Assembly (NCBI GenBank): GCA_024305405.1
Contig: JAKNDB010000110.1
Span: 2,170,001 to 2,234,000 of the forward strand
Reading direction: 5' to 3'
Source: Dirofilaria immitis
Taxonomy: Eukaryota > Nematoda > Chromadorea > Rhabditida > Onchocercidae
DNA: 64,000 bases
Below are positions 28,922 to 41,276 of this stretch, one piece after another. Under the pieces are notes generated by a model. It saw nothing but the letters and a program-made list of their open reading frames with translations, searched no databases and was not told the origin of the DNA. Numbering within the stretch: position 1 is the stretch's first letter; the number at the start of each line of letters is the position of its first letter. The position numbers and the translations under genes are program-made.

Positions 28922-30535
28922 ATGTCAGTGAATACATCAAGCACTCCCGATGGACGTGGAGTATTGATCTATAATGGAGAAATGTTTGTTTTGATTTCTT
29001 TGCTTATATGGAAGTAAACAATAAATCTTTATCCATAACACTTTTAATTTAATTTTTCCAGATTATTTTGAAATTTCGTTTAAAAATAAATTTTGAAGAA
29101 TGAAATGTACTGTATGGAAGTAGTTTGCAACTTGTGTTTGATTGTTTTATCCACGTTTTGTTTAATAATTATTTGTTTATTTGAAGGATATTGCTTTATA
29201 CGGAAGAAGTGAACTGCCATTTCGAGAATGGGACAGATAATATTTTCAGAGGAAATAAATCCGGAAATTTATACCTGACTAGTCATCGTGTACGATTTTA
29301 CTTTTCCTTTTTATTTTCCCTCTCTCTCTCTTCTCTCTCTTCCTCCATTTAAAGTATCGTTGAGTTTATTAGATCTTTTATTCTCACTTTTTTCAGTTTT
29401 TTCATTCATCGAAAAAATGATCTTGTATTAATTATAATTGAATTTATTGATCATTTATTTTAGGTCATTTTCATTAATCGAAAAAATGATTCATTGCGAT
29501 CGTTTTCGATGCCATTTCATTGCATGAAGGATGTGAAGCTTGAACAACCTGTTTTTGGAGCTAATTTTTTGAAGGGCATTGCTATAGCCCAACCTGGTGG
29601 TGAATATTTCATAAATTTTAAATGCCGTTATTACTGGATGTAACCATATAATCCTTATATGGACAAAAATTTTCTTTGCTTATGGATTACAGCTTAAGTA
29701 GAATTGATTTCCTTTTTTTTCTTCAACCTAACATTATTTATCATTTTTTTGGATTTATTGATGTGATTTTTAACGATTAGACGAATTCATTTTAGGTAAT
29801 TGGAATGGCGAGGTAACTTGGAAATTAACATTTAGCAAAGGAGGATGTATTGACTTTGGAATGGCAATGTTGAAGGCTGTAGATATGGGTTTGTTTATTA
29901 TTTAAAAGCAAAATATAGACTTTGTTCTTTTTCTACAATAACAAAAAATGAGCTTCTTATGGCAAGTAGTTAGTTGCCTATCATTCATTTGCAGCGCAGC
30001 GCTTTCGTCCACATGGTGCACCACCAGCTTATGCTCCTCCAACTGGGAATTATTTTTCTGCACCACCAGCATATTATATACCTCCGGGCGGAAATTATAA
30101 TGGTTTCCAGGCTCCAATAAATACTTTCCCTAATCATCCGCCAGGTATTATCCTTTGCTTGAAATTTTTTATCCATAATTTTTCAAGATTATAATTTTGT
30201 CTTTCTTTTTTCATTACAGCTAAGAATTTGTTCTTCTACAAATTTTGTAAAAGGATCAAGTTGCTGAAGTTTTCATCCTCCGTGCTCCAGGCAATAATAT
30301 TTTGTTTCCATTTAAGCTTTGGAATTTAGTTATTAAATGGATATTCTTAATTTTCATTTGCCAATTTTTTTGTTGTTTAGCTGGTGATGTTTATATGTAC
30401 GAGGCTCCACCACCATATTCGGGTATCGGTCCAGATCATTCACCAATACCAGCGGGACAGCTACAAGGTCATGGAATTCCGCCAAGTGCGCCGCAACAAC
30501 CGATGTATGCACCGCCGCTTCCTACTAAAAGTTGA
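28922..30535 (+). CDS. WBP2: WW domain-binding protein 2 (GRAM domain, PPxY motifs)
   Basis: Six exons: 28922-28983, 29187-29289, 29464-29599, 29796-29888, 29995-30144 and 30381-30535; all phases agree, 232 residues and no frame break. Residues 1 to about 125 form the GRAM/PH-like domain: LYLTSHRVIFINRK, QPVFGANFLKG, then WKLTFSKGGCIDFG. The C-terminal half is Pro/Tyr-rich with three PY motifs (PPAY, PPAY, PPPY) that bind WW domains of, for example, YAP or NEDD4-type proteins. In other animals WBP2 is a cytoplasmic and nuclear co-activator. A TTTTTACAG acceptor ends nine bases before the ATG, fitting SL trans-splicing. The second intron contains a partial copy of the start of exon 3, listed separately. 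Confidence 0.94.
29401..29424 (+). repeat. Partial copy of WBP2 exon 3 start within its intron
   Basis: ttcattcatcgaaaaaatga at 29401 repeats ttcattaatcgaaaaaatga at 29470, which is the beginning of exon 3. The intronic copy has its own TTTTTTCAG acceptor-like stretch at 29388-29396. It has no in-frame continuation, so it looks like a decayed or decoy duplicate. Confidence 0.6.
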
Positions 30536-31289
30536 ACAATCATTAATGAACTGTTTCTGTCGTTTATTTGCTTATTTTGATATCTGCACCATACTTTTCG
30601 GTCGTTTTATTATTTTTCAGATTTCTAGAAAATCTTTAATCTCCTTTAAATATTTTATATTTCCCGAACTTCCCTTTATTTCTAAGGATCTATAATTTTC
30701 AAACCCATGTGCTGAATTTATAAATAATTCTTCTGTCATTCCACATTATTATTGCTCGTAAATGTATTTTAAAAGAAAGAAAAAGTTTCTATGTATGTAA
30801 CAGTACTGAATTGTGTACTTAACCGAACTGCTTATATATATATATATATATATATAATAAATATTAAAATTCCGACTTTCATTGCTTTTATTGCTGTCAC
30901 GTGTTTATGCTATCATTTTATCATATTTCTATATTTTTCAGTTTACTTAGAATTATTGCGTTTAATATACGAAGCATAATATTAGGTTTATTTCCTAGAC
31001 TAAAATTTCTGTAGATATCTGAGACATTATTTTGGTAGTTTCAAGTATATATACGACGAATGGATCTTAATATTTTATATCATGAATTTGGGGATTGTTT
31101 TTTTCAGATAATTTTCTTTCTTCACTTCCTGTACAACATTTGTGTGGACGGTTTGTCTTCCTGCTTCGTTCCTTGTTAACTCATTTTCTCTCGTCCTGCT
31201 TTCTTTTTTGCAAATGTAAGCGATAATTTTGGACTCATCTTCTGATATGTTCCATTAAACTATTTGTATAAATATCGTAATTATTTTAG
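30536..31289. other. Intergenic spacer with (TA)n tract
   Basis: Holds the WBP2 3' untranslated region and a (TA)n run at 30835-30857. No gene was recognised. Confidence 0.6.
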
Positions 31290-31307
31290 GCGCCGTAGTG
31301 GCAATGC

Positions 31308-34300
31308 ATGCAATGTCTATGTATGGCAGCGATCAGCAGGATGCAGTTGCAACTGATAGTGGTTTCATTGCTAATAATATCATTATTTCCGATTATGATC
31401 ATGTTCGATTTCTTTTTTTATTTTTTAAAAATAAGATTTGAAAAAACTATTTTATGATAAGAACGATGCTGAGTGTAAAGTATTATTTATGAAATTAATA
31501 GTATAGAATGAATATGTTGTGGAAATCAAATATATTAAAACTCGATATAAGATGATAGAAAAGCGAATTATATTTTGCTCGATTGAGTTATTGATCAGAA
31601 ACTTTGATACTATACATAAAATGATGCTCATGACCCATATAAGTTGAAGCTTTATTCTTTGATTATAGTTTTGGATAAGTGATAAAAGTGTGAAAGATAT
31701 TCATAGCAGTTGTTTCAGGCCTGCCAGAACAGTATTCTTAATAATGTAACTGTTGAAGGGAACAAATTGAACGAGTCAGGCAATTATCAGACGGTCTATT
31801 CAGGTTTGTTGTTTCAGCTATAATTTATTTTAACATATAATTTCATTCGTCATGTAAATCACGGATAATTGTTGCTATTGCTGAGGTCTTCATAATAGTT
31901 CCATAATATTTATATAACTGGCATCATCTTACCGCTGACCTAATCTGCTTTAAAGTTTGTCCAGACTTCCACGTTAGCTACGTAAATAAATAAAGTTTTG
32001 GTACCAAATTCTGTCTCTGTTCATAGCAAACAATATCATATTGATATGAAAATAAGATTGAAGATATGAGCTTCTTGAGGATTTCTATGCATAAACATTC
32101 GCCCCACAGAGAATTTTAGCTTTACTCATTTATTAATTTTGTGGTGATCTCTATCATACTTTGCTGTTTCTACGATATTTTTGTGGTGATCTCTATCATA
32201 CTTCGCTGTTTCTACGATATTTTTTGTAGTGATTTCTATCATACTTCGCTGTTTCTACGAAATATGCATTTTTATATTTAGAATTTTTATCGGTAAAACC
32301 TCTATTAATTAGAGCCTTCACGACTTTTTATTTACGTATATAAAGAATTGCAAAATGATGAATTCCATGATATCAGATGAGAATGTTTGTATCTGAAATG
32401 TTTTTCAGAATACCAACCTTTAGTCGGAAGTTCAATAGGCATGACAACGTCATCTATCCCACCCGTTTCTGCATCAGCTTCTTACCAACAGTTAAATGAA
32501 GTTAATTTTAATTTTCGTTATAATAATCATCGTTTAAAATACGAAATAATTTCTGAGTAATTCTGTGCTTTACTAAATTAAGATTTGACATCTCTGTCTG
32601 TAAATTGGGTTTCGGTAATTTTGTTGAAGGTAGCATTCTTGATTATTTTAAGCATTTTATTCGAATATATTTAACAAAATAATGGTTAGATCATGGAAGA
32701 TAAGCAGTGAATCACCTAAGATTTATTGTATTTTCGAAAAATTTTGTAGATGTCACCACAACCAACGGCTGCATCAGCGAGTCAATTCGACCATATTACA
32801 GTTATGACAAATTTGCAACACCAGCCTGATTTATACACTGGGATTCCTGTGTCTTCAGTTTCTAATGGTTAGCACAAAGTATTCTGATGACTTTTGATGA
32901 TATGTTCAAACTTGTATTGGATTTCATGGAACATATGACCTTTTTATTTTAGGGATAGCTTACACGATTCCGAATTCAACAAACACTGCCGCACTTCAAA
33001 TTTATCCTCCGTCAGCAATAACGCAACAAGTGCAGCAGTCAGTTCCAGCGCTGAATGCTGTGCCCCGGCGGTAATGCAGAATCGACCAGATTATAGCATG
33101 CAGCGCTTACAAACGTCTCGCGCTAATAATAGTCGCACTAAAACGTACATAAATTGATTTTTGAAGTACCAAAGTTTCCTTTATATGGTAATCAAGTTCT
33201 AAATACCACATTTGACTTACTGTACTATTATTTCCTTCATTATTATCTAAGTTATCCATTTCTCTTCAGGTCATATCCATCCCTATTGCCGGTAACTGGA
33301 CGTGGTTCCAACCGGCAGGTCGCTAATATATCTGTTGTCAGTGATGATGGACCAACTGTACGGCAGCACTTGCAACAGCAGCATAGAACTCGCTTACAGC
33401 AACAGTTAGCCTTGCAGGAAAAGGCGAAAGTCGATAAGGTTGTTTTAGTTTTTAAAATTAGACCTGATTTCTTCCTACTTCCAACGCAGTTTTTCGAATG
33501 CTCAAAGGATATCATATCCATCCATAATATGTTTTGTCCCATTTTACATGAAAATTGATTTCGAGTTTTACAAAAACGACTTTTATGTGAATCTCTAAGG
33601 TTTAAAAAAACGAAATCCAATAACCGCTTCAGGCCTATTTTCAAAATTCCTTACTGTTATATCTACTTCTTTGTTCTTCGAGTGTTATATTCAAAATCTT
33701 CTTTCACTACCGGCAGTAAACAGCGTTTGCGTCAGAATATTTCTAGAGACTCATAAGGTTTCAGATTCCGCCATAAAAATTTTTAATATAAATTTCCTTG
33801 TCCGTGTTTTTTTCAATTGATCATTTTCACCTCCTCAGGATGATTTAATGACTGAATATTCGGGTATGCTATCTTCCGGTGTGGATAAGATGTTACCAGT
33901 ATCAACTACCATGAATTTGCCATCCACGGGTTCAGCAAACATGCTCGTTTCAACGCCGATGAATATGCCTTCAACGCCATCAATGAACATACCCGCATCG
34001 CCATCAATGAATGTACTTAGTTCGCCATCGATGAATATACCTGCTTCTCCATCCGCGAATGTACCTGCATCACCATCCATGAATATACCTCCGTCGCCTT
34101 CCATGAATATTTCACGAGTTTCACAAATGCCACGACAACAATACATTCCTCGTATGGCTCCTCAGAAACCACGAATTATGACAGATCGTGTTCGAAGAAT
34201 GCCGATGTATGAAAATCATGGTATTTACTTTTTTGTCCTGTAATGATATTAGTTATAGATTTACTTCTATCGATTTTAGACCAGCTAAGCGTGGATGTTA

Positions 34301-37300
34301 TGTTTTCACATTAATTTTAAAGATTTGCGGACCGTTTAATCCCAAAGCTCTGACCAAATTGATTTGGATATTTATAGCGATGTTATTCAGGTGTACAGAC
34401 AAGATTAATTGCTAAAATTTATCAAATTTATTAGAATTTTCTGAAATCATTGCTATTTGTTTGGGATGACTTCGACTTCTTTCCTAGCTTATCAAGCAGC
34501 ACCGTCGTATTGCCCGCAGAAACAACGTGTTGCTGATATTCATGAAGAGGCTATTCAGCGTGCGGCTGCCGTTTACAATCAAATCAGGGCGCAGAAGTAT
34601 TCTCCACCTAGTGCTAATTCTCCACAGGTTTTTTTTCAGAATTTTAATAACTGGATGCAATGAAATTTGCAAATAACTTTGTTTTTGTAATATTTTCATT
34701 TGTCCTGAAGAATTTGATTGGATTATCAAGTAATAAGTTGACTGAGAATGCTAATTTAGATAAGAAATATGGCATTTCCTCGATCTCCTGCCACAACAGC
34801 TGTTGCTGAAACATCAGTTGAAACTGTGCAAAAGAAATCACCAGCAAGAAAAAGGTATAATCTTATAGCAAATTCGCTTTTTCTCCAATTAGTCCGAAAA
34901 AAACGTTGGTATTCATATAAAAAGTGGTAATGAAACGTTTTTATAATATGCATATCTTGCTGGCAAAATGTAAAAAAATGTTTATTGTAATATTGTTTCA
35001 CACATTTTAATGGATGTTGTTAGATGTTTTAACATGCCGAACATGATTCATGAATTTATATTTTCTAGTTATAGATTCATAAAGCAAAAATGACGAAATT
35101 TATTACTAGAAACCATGATATAATTATTAATAGTAGTGCTTGAGGCGATAGAGTTGCGACGTTTCAAAAACTGTCTTCATCGTCAGACGCATAAACAATT
35201 TTTCTTGTCCAGTAATGAGAACGACGTGAATTAAAATAATGAAAAAGGGACATGGAATGACTACAAAAATGTGATTGAAAAAGTCGAGATTTTTTTATTC
35301 AATATTAGCTGATGTCCATTGAACAAAGTACTTCCTATATCGCTATTCATTGAAATATGTCGCCCATGATGTCCTTTAGTTTTCTTTAATTTCAATTAGG
35401 TAATAGTTTATATCTATTAGTCATTGTTGCGCTCAGCAGTTTTTGGCGAACTATTTTTTTTTAGATTTCGTATCCATCTCTCGTTAATCGAGAAAAAAAG
35501 TTATTTGTTTTAAATTTTTCTGCATACTTACAGTTCTTATCGTAATTTTCTGTATCATATATTGGCTCCTGTAGTGATCTGTAATGTATTTCACTTTTAA
35601 ATCAATCCCATTGATTTCCAGAAATCATTCGACAATGTCAGCTTCACAGGTTCGTGTTACTGTACTTGGGACACAATCAGAACCAGCCACACAACAAATT
35701 ATCACAGAAAGTGATCAAGTCTTACCAATTCATGGAATTGCTGGTCCTCCAAAGCAGGTCATTATTCCATAAATGTTTTTAAAAATTGGTAAACCGTATT
35801 TTCGTTATGACTTGTGCAGAACAGAACATTTGAAGTTCGTAAAGTAACAAATTGACAAGTCAACTTTACCAAAATAAATTATCTCGCCAAACTATCATAA
35901 ACATATTTGCATCGCTAATTTTAGTCTCGTATCGAAGTGGCAGATGCAGGACCTGGGAAAGATGGCGCCCCTCGAAGCAGCGACGAGAAACCACCTTGGC
36001 AGTTCGCTCGCACAACTAACAGTGGTTCTTCCATCAGTACATCTCAGGTAACGTAATTTAAGCTATATTTGTTACCATGAAAGCAGATTTGTGCACTAAT
36101 GCCACCATAATTCCCTTTCTTTCCTTTTCAATCTAGAAATGTATTTATCTTAAAACATTATATGTCTAATAGCAATAGATGCAGTAGATTGATATTATGC
36201 ATATATCATACTGTATTGAGGACAAGCTACAGTTTTTCAAGAAATGAAGTTACTTTGTTATTCACTGTTTGAGATAAGAATTTATTCAGACAATGGAAGA
36301 TTGTTCGAAGAATGATGCTGTGATGGATCCTTCCAATACGCAGAAAGCATTTGCTATTCAAATGAGTAATAACTCATTCTCTTTGCCATCTACTGAACCA
36401 CTTCTTACCGAACCAAATGGCTCATCTACTAGTGGCTCAGAACTGAGTATGATGTCGGGTACGTCTGAATTGGTCCCGACTCAACCTATGCTTGCTGGTT
36501 TGCAATTTGCATTACGCTACTTGATTAAGAAAAAATTAGTAGTTAAAATGCTTTTAATTCTTTGAAAAACGTTTTTTACACATTGACTGTCAAGGAAAGC
36601 AGGAGTTTACTAATCAGTCGGTCTAGCGGCATACAACTATTAAGTATTCTTTCTATTTCGATTTAAAAAATTTTTTTCTGAAATCGTATGATGTCATAAT
36701 TTAAATATAATAATACAGGAAATGATAATCACCTCCCCGATTCATTGCGTGACGTAATGACACATGCTGATGATGAAGTAGCAACCTATACACATGAAGC
36801 TCAATATGTTCGTAAATTGTACTTTATGAAACGGCTGGTTGAATCGCTTGTTATTGTATGTTATTTAAAGTTTTTAAATAATTTTCTGTGTTAGACAATA
36901 TATTTCCAATTCTTTTTATTTTTCCTTTATTATGGATCATAAAGAAGAATTGAAAAACTGAATGATTAAAAACCGATCTTTATTATTTAGAAAAACGGTG
37001 CACTATGCGATGAAGTGTCACGTTTGAACCAGCGTATTCGAACAGTAATGGAAGAAAGAAGGTGAGCGTTTTTTCTTGTTTGAAAGAAACTTTATAGCGC
37101 ACATAAGGAAAATGTAAATTTTCTTTTATCTTCTCCTCTGTGAGAACTTTTTAAATAAAATAAATGTTCCTGAAACCATTGGAATACTAGCTATATTTTG
37201 CAGAGTTTTGGCAAAGCGATTACAGCATCATGAACGTAATCGGATTCGTAGAATCCAAACCAAATTGAAGAAGGTATCATTTGAACATTTGTATTCCATT

Positions 37301-38375
37301 TTATTTAGTTTTCAAGTAGGATTTTCTTTTCATTTGGTGGAAATTTTATTCTTCTTGCTTCATTTAGCAAGCGGCTGCTCGAGCCTCAAAAACAAATGAA
37401 TCCCAATCGACACCCGCATCAACGATGAGTGGAACAGAAGGAGGTTTACCAGCTGGCGATATTGAAAATTATGAAAGCGATGATTCTGATAAGACACTTG
37501 TTTCTAGTGGCGCGGCGTCTCCGAATACGAGTGCATCAGTAAATTTTTGTAGAATTTTATTATATAATTGAAAATACTTTCAAGTCTCTATTATAAAACA
37601 TGAAATGCTGTAGACTTCCTGAATGTTTATTTATGGTTCTTTTTTCGGTGATTGTGATATTCTAGATAATTTGGAGTTAGGATAGCATTTTGGCTGTTTA
37701 ACGCAGCAGAAAAGCTATTTCAGATGTCTCGTGTCGAAACGCCAGAACCAGCTTCACGCAGTCAGGAATTCATGTCGAAAATAATTGCTGACAACAATGT
37801 TGTTCAAGAGAGTGGAAAGTGTAAGATGAAAAGCGGTATGCGTCGTCAGCTTTCAGCTAAACGTACTCTTACCGACCGCAAAGAAAAAAGGTTTCCTCAA
37901 ATTGAAATGCTAGTCTGTTGCCTGTGATAGTTAGGTGTGATTTTAAAGGTAGCTATAGTTGAAGATATTTTAGTAACTTTCGTATTAATTTATTTGTATA
38001 ATTATTTTTTCCATTCACATGCATTATATGATCGATGTTTTGTGGATGCTACTTGTGAATTGTAATGAAATTTATGAAAGCTTTTATGGATGCCAGAGCA
38101 ACACCATGAAAGCACTGTTGTGATAAACTTGCCACAATGCACCCCATTTTATTATTATTTGTAACCTCACCTTTTTTCAACTTCTATATAAAATAAATGA
38201 TCAAAAAGCTATGATTGTTTCGTTGAATTATGTTATATCATCTCCTGACCACTGCTTTGTGAAATATTAGTTACTAAAACTATGTTTTGGATGATTGTTG
38301 GTCTTCTTTCCCTCGCTGTTTTATCGTTCATTTTGCAGACAATCTGCACTAGGTTATTATATAGTGCAACACTGA
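31308..38375 (+). CDS. Nuclear-type protein with TBRG1/INO80E-like coiled coil
   Basis: Eighteen exons: 31308-31361, 31719-31803, 32409-32500, 32750-32867, 32953-33144, 33270-33438, 33839-34220, 34488-34627, 34760-34854, 35622-35757, 35925-36047, 36290-36458, 36719-36855, 36991-37061, 37204-37273, 37368-37538, 37724-37890 and 38339-38375; about 802 residues. The N-terminal two thirds are low-complexity (Ser, Thr, Gln, Pro, Met) and include six SPSMN repeats in exon 7. Near residues 610-680 is a coiled-coil block (YVRKLYFMKRLV, CDEVSRLNQRI, EERRVLAKRL) resembling the CDEI...EERR motif of TBRG1 and INO80E. An acidic NYESDDSDKT stretch and a basic tail follow. A chromatin role is inference. Exon 5 has an in-frame TAA at 33072; one extra base near 33059-33068 restores the frame into MQNRPDYSMQ and the right phase. 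Start is uncertain: the ATG at 31304 gives a more typical MSMYGSDQQDA peptide but the wrong phase. TTTTTAG ends at 31289. Confidence 0.6.
32137..32263 (+). repeat. Three tandem copies of a 42-bp repeat in an intron
   Basis: Copies at 32137-32178, 32179-32220 and 32221-32263 begin ttttgtggtgatctctatca and end ctgtttctacga. The first two differ at one base and the third at a few. They sit in the second intron of the TBRG1-like gene. Confidence 0.9.
33968..34111 (+). repeat. Coding minisatellite: six 24-bp units (SPSMN repeat)
   Basis: Six consecutive 24-base units, each coding eight residues of the form P-x-S/T-P-S-M-N-I/V, with a partial seventh unit before them. All are in frame within exon 7 of the TBRG1-like gene. 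Units differ mostly at third positions, so purifying selection on the peptide is likely. Repeated SP pairs are potential proline-directed phosphorylation sites; that is inference. Confidence 0.9.
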
Positions 38376-41276
38376 GTTGATAATGGTCATCCAGTGAGTG
38401 ACATTTTTATTTGAATTTATATTTTCTATTTTAACAAAACCTCGTATTTTATGTTTATTGATAGGTTGTACAAGATTTTACATACGATGTACTGGTGCAT
38501 TGTAATTTTCACTCCTCATATAACTAGCCATGATCTCAGGATTTTAATCCGTTTTTGTTATTGTTTTTCTGTGTCTATAGAGCATATAATATATCATGAG
38601 TTGCTCATAAGTAATGCGATATCTTCAGCAGTCTGAAATTTTCATTGTAAATTTTGTGAATTTGAAGTTTTAAAATGAGAGTAATAAATTGTCAGTGAGA
38701 GACAATTGATATGATCAAAAAAATGATTAATGTGATCAAATACTAGTAGTCGCACTATGATTCTTTTAAAATTGACAATTATAAATGTGATACAAACAAT
38801 ATCAAATTTCAATTTCTTACGTGAAATTACTGGTAGAGATTTAATTAAATGGAAAAAAGGATTATTTTGTGATGACAAGCTAGAAATAACCTACACACAT
38901 TTTTGTTGGGAAGATTTTGGTTATTGTTGGCGCAAAATGGCATAAAATGTTTGAATATATGGCATCTTCACAAATTCATAATGTTTGCAGAATTGTCTTC
39001 AAGCTAAACTGAATTATGATTTGGGTTCTGAAGAAACATGAATGCTGCTAATCTGACGTTGCAGTGTTCATATTTCAGAAATTGTGATTAGGAATTGTGT
39101 TTGGAGCGAACGAAATTGTCAACCTATGTTTATCGGAAGAAAGATTTAATTTGCAGAATCTTTTCTGTAAAGCAAGACTCTATTTCCAACAGTGTTCCCA
39201 ATCAAAGAATCCAAAACAGGAAAAAAAAAGATTTTGCTACTTTATGAATATTTTGCGTTATTTCCAACTGTCTAAAATTTGAAATTCTTAAATTTTGTTA
39301 GAATTCACTGTCCTTATTTTCTACTCCATTACAATCTATTAACTGTAATTTACGGTCTCTTCTTGATATATGAAAAATGCTTTTGATTTGTTAAAAAGGA
39401 TGAATGAATGGTAAAGTGAAATGGACAACAAGTTCATTCAAATTATGCTGCATGAAATATTCTTTTGTCAGTTCGTACCGCGTGAACTTATCTTTTGTTT
39501 GCATTGATAAAATCTGGAATTGATTTCTTGTTACCTGTAGTCCTGAAATTTCATTAAAGTATTGAAATTTTTAGCTTATTTATAAGCAAACTTCAATTCT
39601 AATTTCGAAGGAAATAATTTTTTTCTAGAAATTTTTAAAAGATTAATGAATTGTAGGGATTTAAATAATTCACCGGCAAAAGATCATAAAGATACAAAGA
39701 ATAGTCTTAAGTAGTTTATGTTTTCAAAATCTTTCATATCAACACAAGGATATAAGACCATTGAAAGTTATATATATTTTTATTTTATGATATCTTGAAA
39801 CCTCAAATGCACCAACCATTATATAATATATGACGACCATTTTTTAAATTTATAATCTATTTAATCTTAATTATCAATGATAAGCAAATAAATTAAGATT
39901 ATGAAGTAATGAATACTTTTACGTAGGGGTAGACAATGACCTAAAAATAAAGTAATAGCTATCACATTGATAACTCCATCAAAATATTCAGCAAGACAAA
40001 AATTTTCTTTCACTGGTCATTCTGGATTCAAACTAATTGTGTCATCTTCATATTGTTTTATTCTGTCATTATATAACGGAAAATATTTGAGTTTTTAATT
40101 ATAGCGGTTGAATCTAACAAATGTCATGGGTCGGTTAGTCATTAAAACGGTTGCGGTTATGGATGTGAAGTTATTCTTATATTTCGTTCTGATAAAAACT
40201 TTATAATCATTTAGCTTTCCTGATTTTATCCAATTTCCAGAATAACATTGTAATGAATTTTGAAAATTTTAAATTAGGCGGTGAAGTATTGAGAAATTAA
40301 TTCTCAATGAATTTGATATGTATCAGAGCGTATAGTCTATTCGCATTTGATGTGTATCACAGCATGTAGTCTATTCATAATATTGACTTGAATTTATCCG
40401 GTAGCAACATCCCGCAAACTGATTTTGTCTTCAGTTTCTGGATGATCAAAACTAAAAATTACAGTCTCGACTCAGACTCTACTACAAGTCTATCAAACTT
40501 AGCGGCAGAAACTATATAGACTTGAATTTTTGACTTAGAGTTACTTCATTTGAAAACAAACTTGCAAATATCTATCCAGCGGAGAATTACAGCACATATA
40601 AAGCATTTTATCTAGTTGGCAATATAAACAGTGCTATTAAATGCAGCGGATGTAGATATATCTATGTACAGTAACACAGACGTAAATGAATCGATGGAAA
40701 ATGGAAAATTAAAATTTTAATGAACAAATACCAACTATTAATGACCCATTCAGTCTAAGATTTTTTGAACTATTTCATAATGGATCCGTAGTACGTAAAA
40801 TTAGTGTACAAACATCACTTCGGCAGAAAAACAAAATCGATATACTTCTGAAACACGACATTTTCAAATAAATATAATCTTTTTGTTTTATACTTCACCA
40901 CTGCTCTGAATGCAAAGAAGACGGAAAACAGATGTGTTGAACATGCACGAAATTCTATGTCTTAATTCTCCATTAAATAGTTGTTAAAAACAATGACATA
41001 CTATAAATGAATATTTAAATAAATATTACGAATTAACAGCAAGAAGAAATAAATTCGGTTACATCGTTTAAATCACTTCATACATACAAACTTCTATTTT
41101 ACTATTTTTAAATTTTAGTACTTTTGAAAAAAACAAAGCAATGAGATTTCAACATTTTCCAAAAATTTCACAAAATATTGTTCAAAGATTCTCTGATAAC
41201 ATGATATTCAACAACAACATGCTTTCTTAATAAATGCATATCAAGGAAACTACCCCAACTATCGTTGCAAACATTC
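38376..41276. other. Intergenic, no gene seen
   Basis: AT-rich spacer between the 3' ends of two convergent genes. A two-copy 34-bp repeat is at 40311-40378. No open frame shows recognisable protein similarity. Confidence 0.6.
40311..40378. repeat. Two-copy 34-bp tandem repeat
   Basis: Two consecutive copies of atttgat(a/g)tgtatca followed by tagtctattc, differing at about five positions, in intergenic DNA. Confidence 0.65.

Noticed and set aside
30220..30291. Extra WBP2 exon after a TTACAG acceptor
   Set aside because: It would end out of phase with the last exon and encodes nothing WBP2-like.
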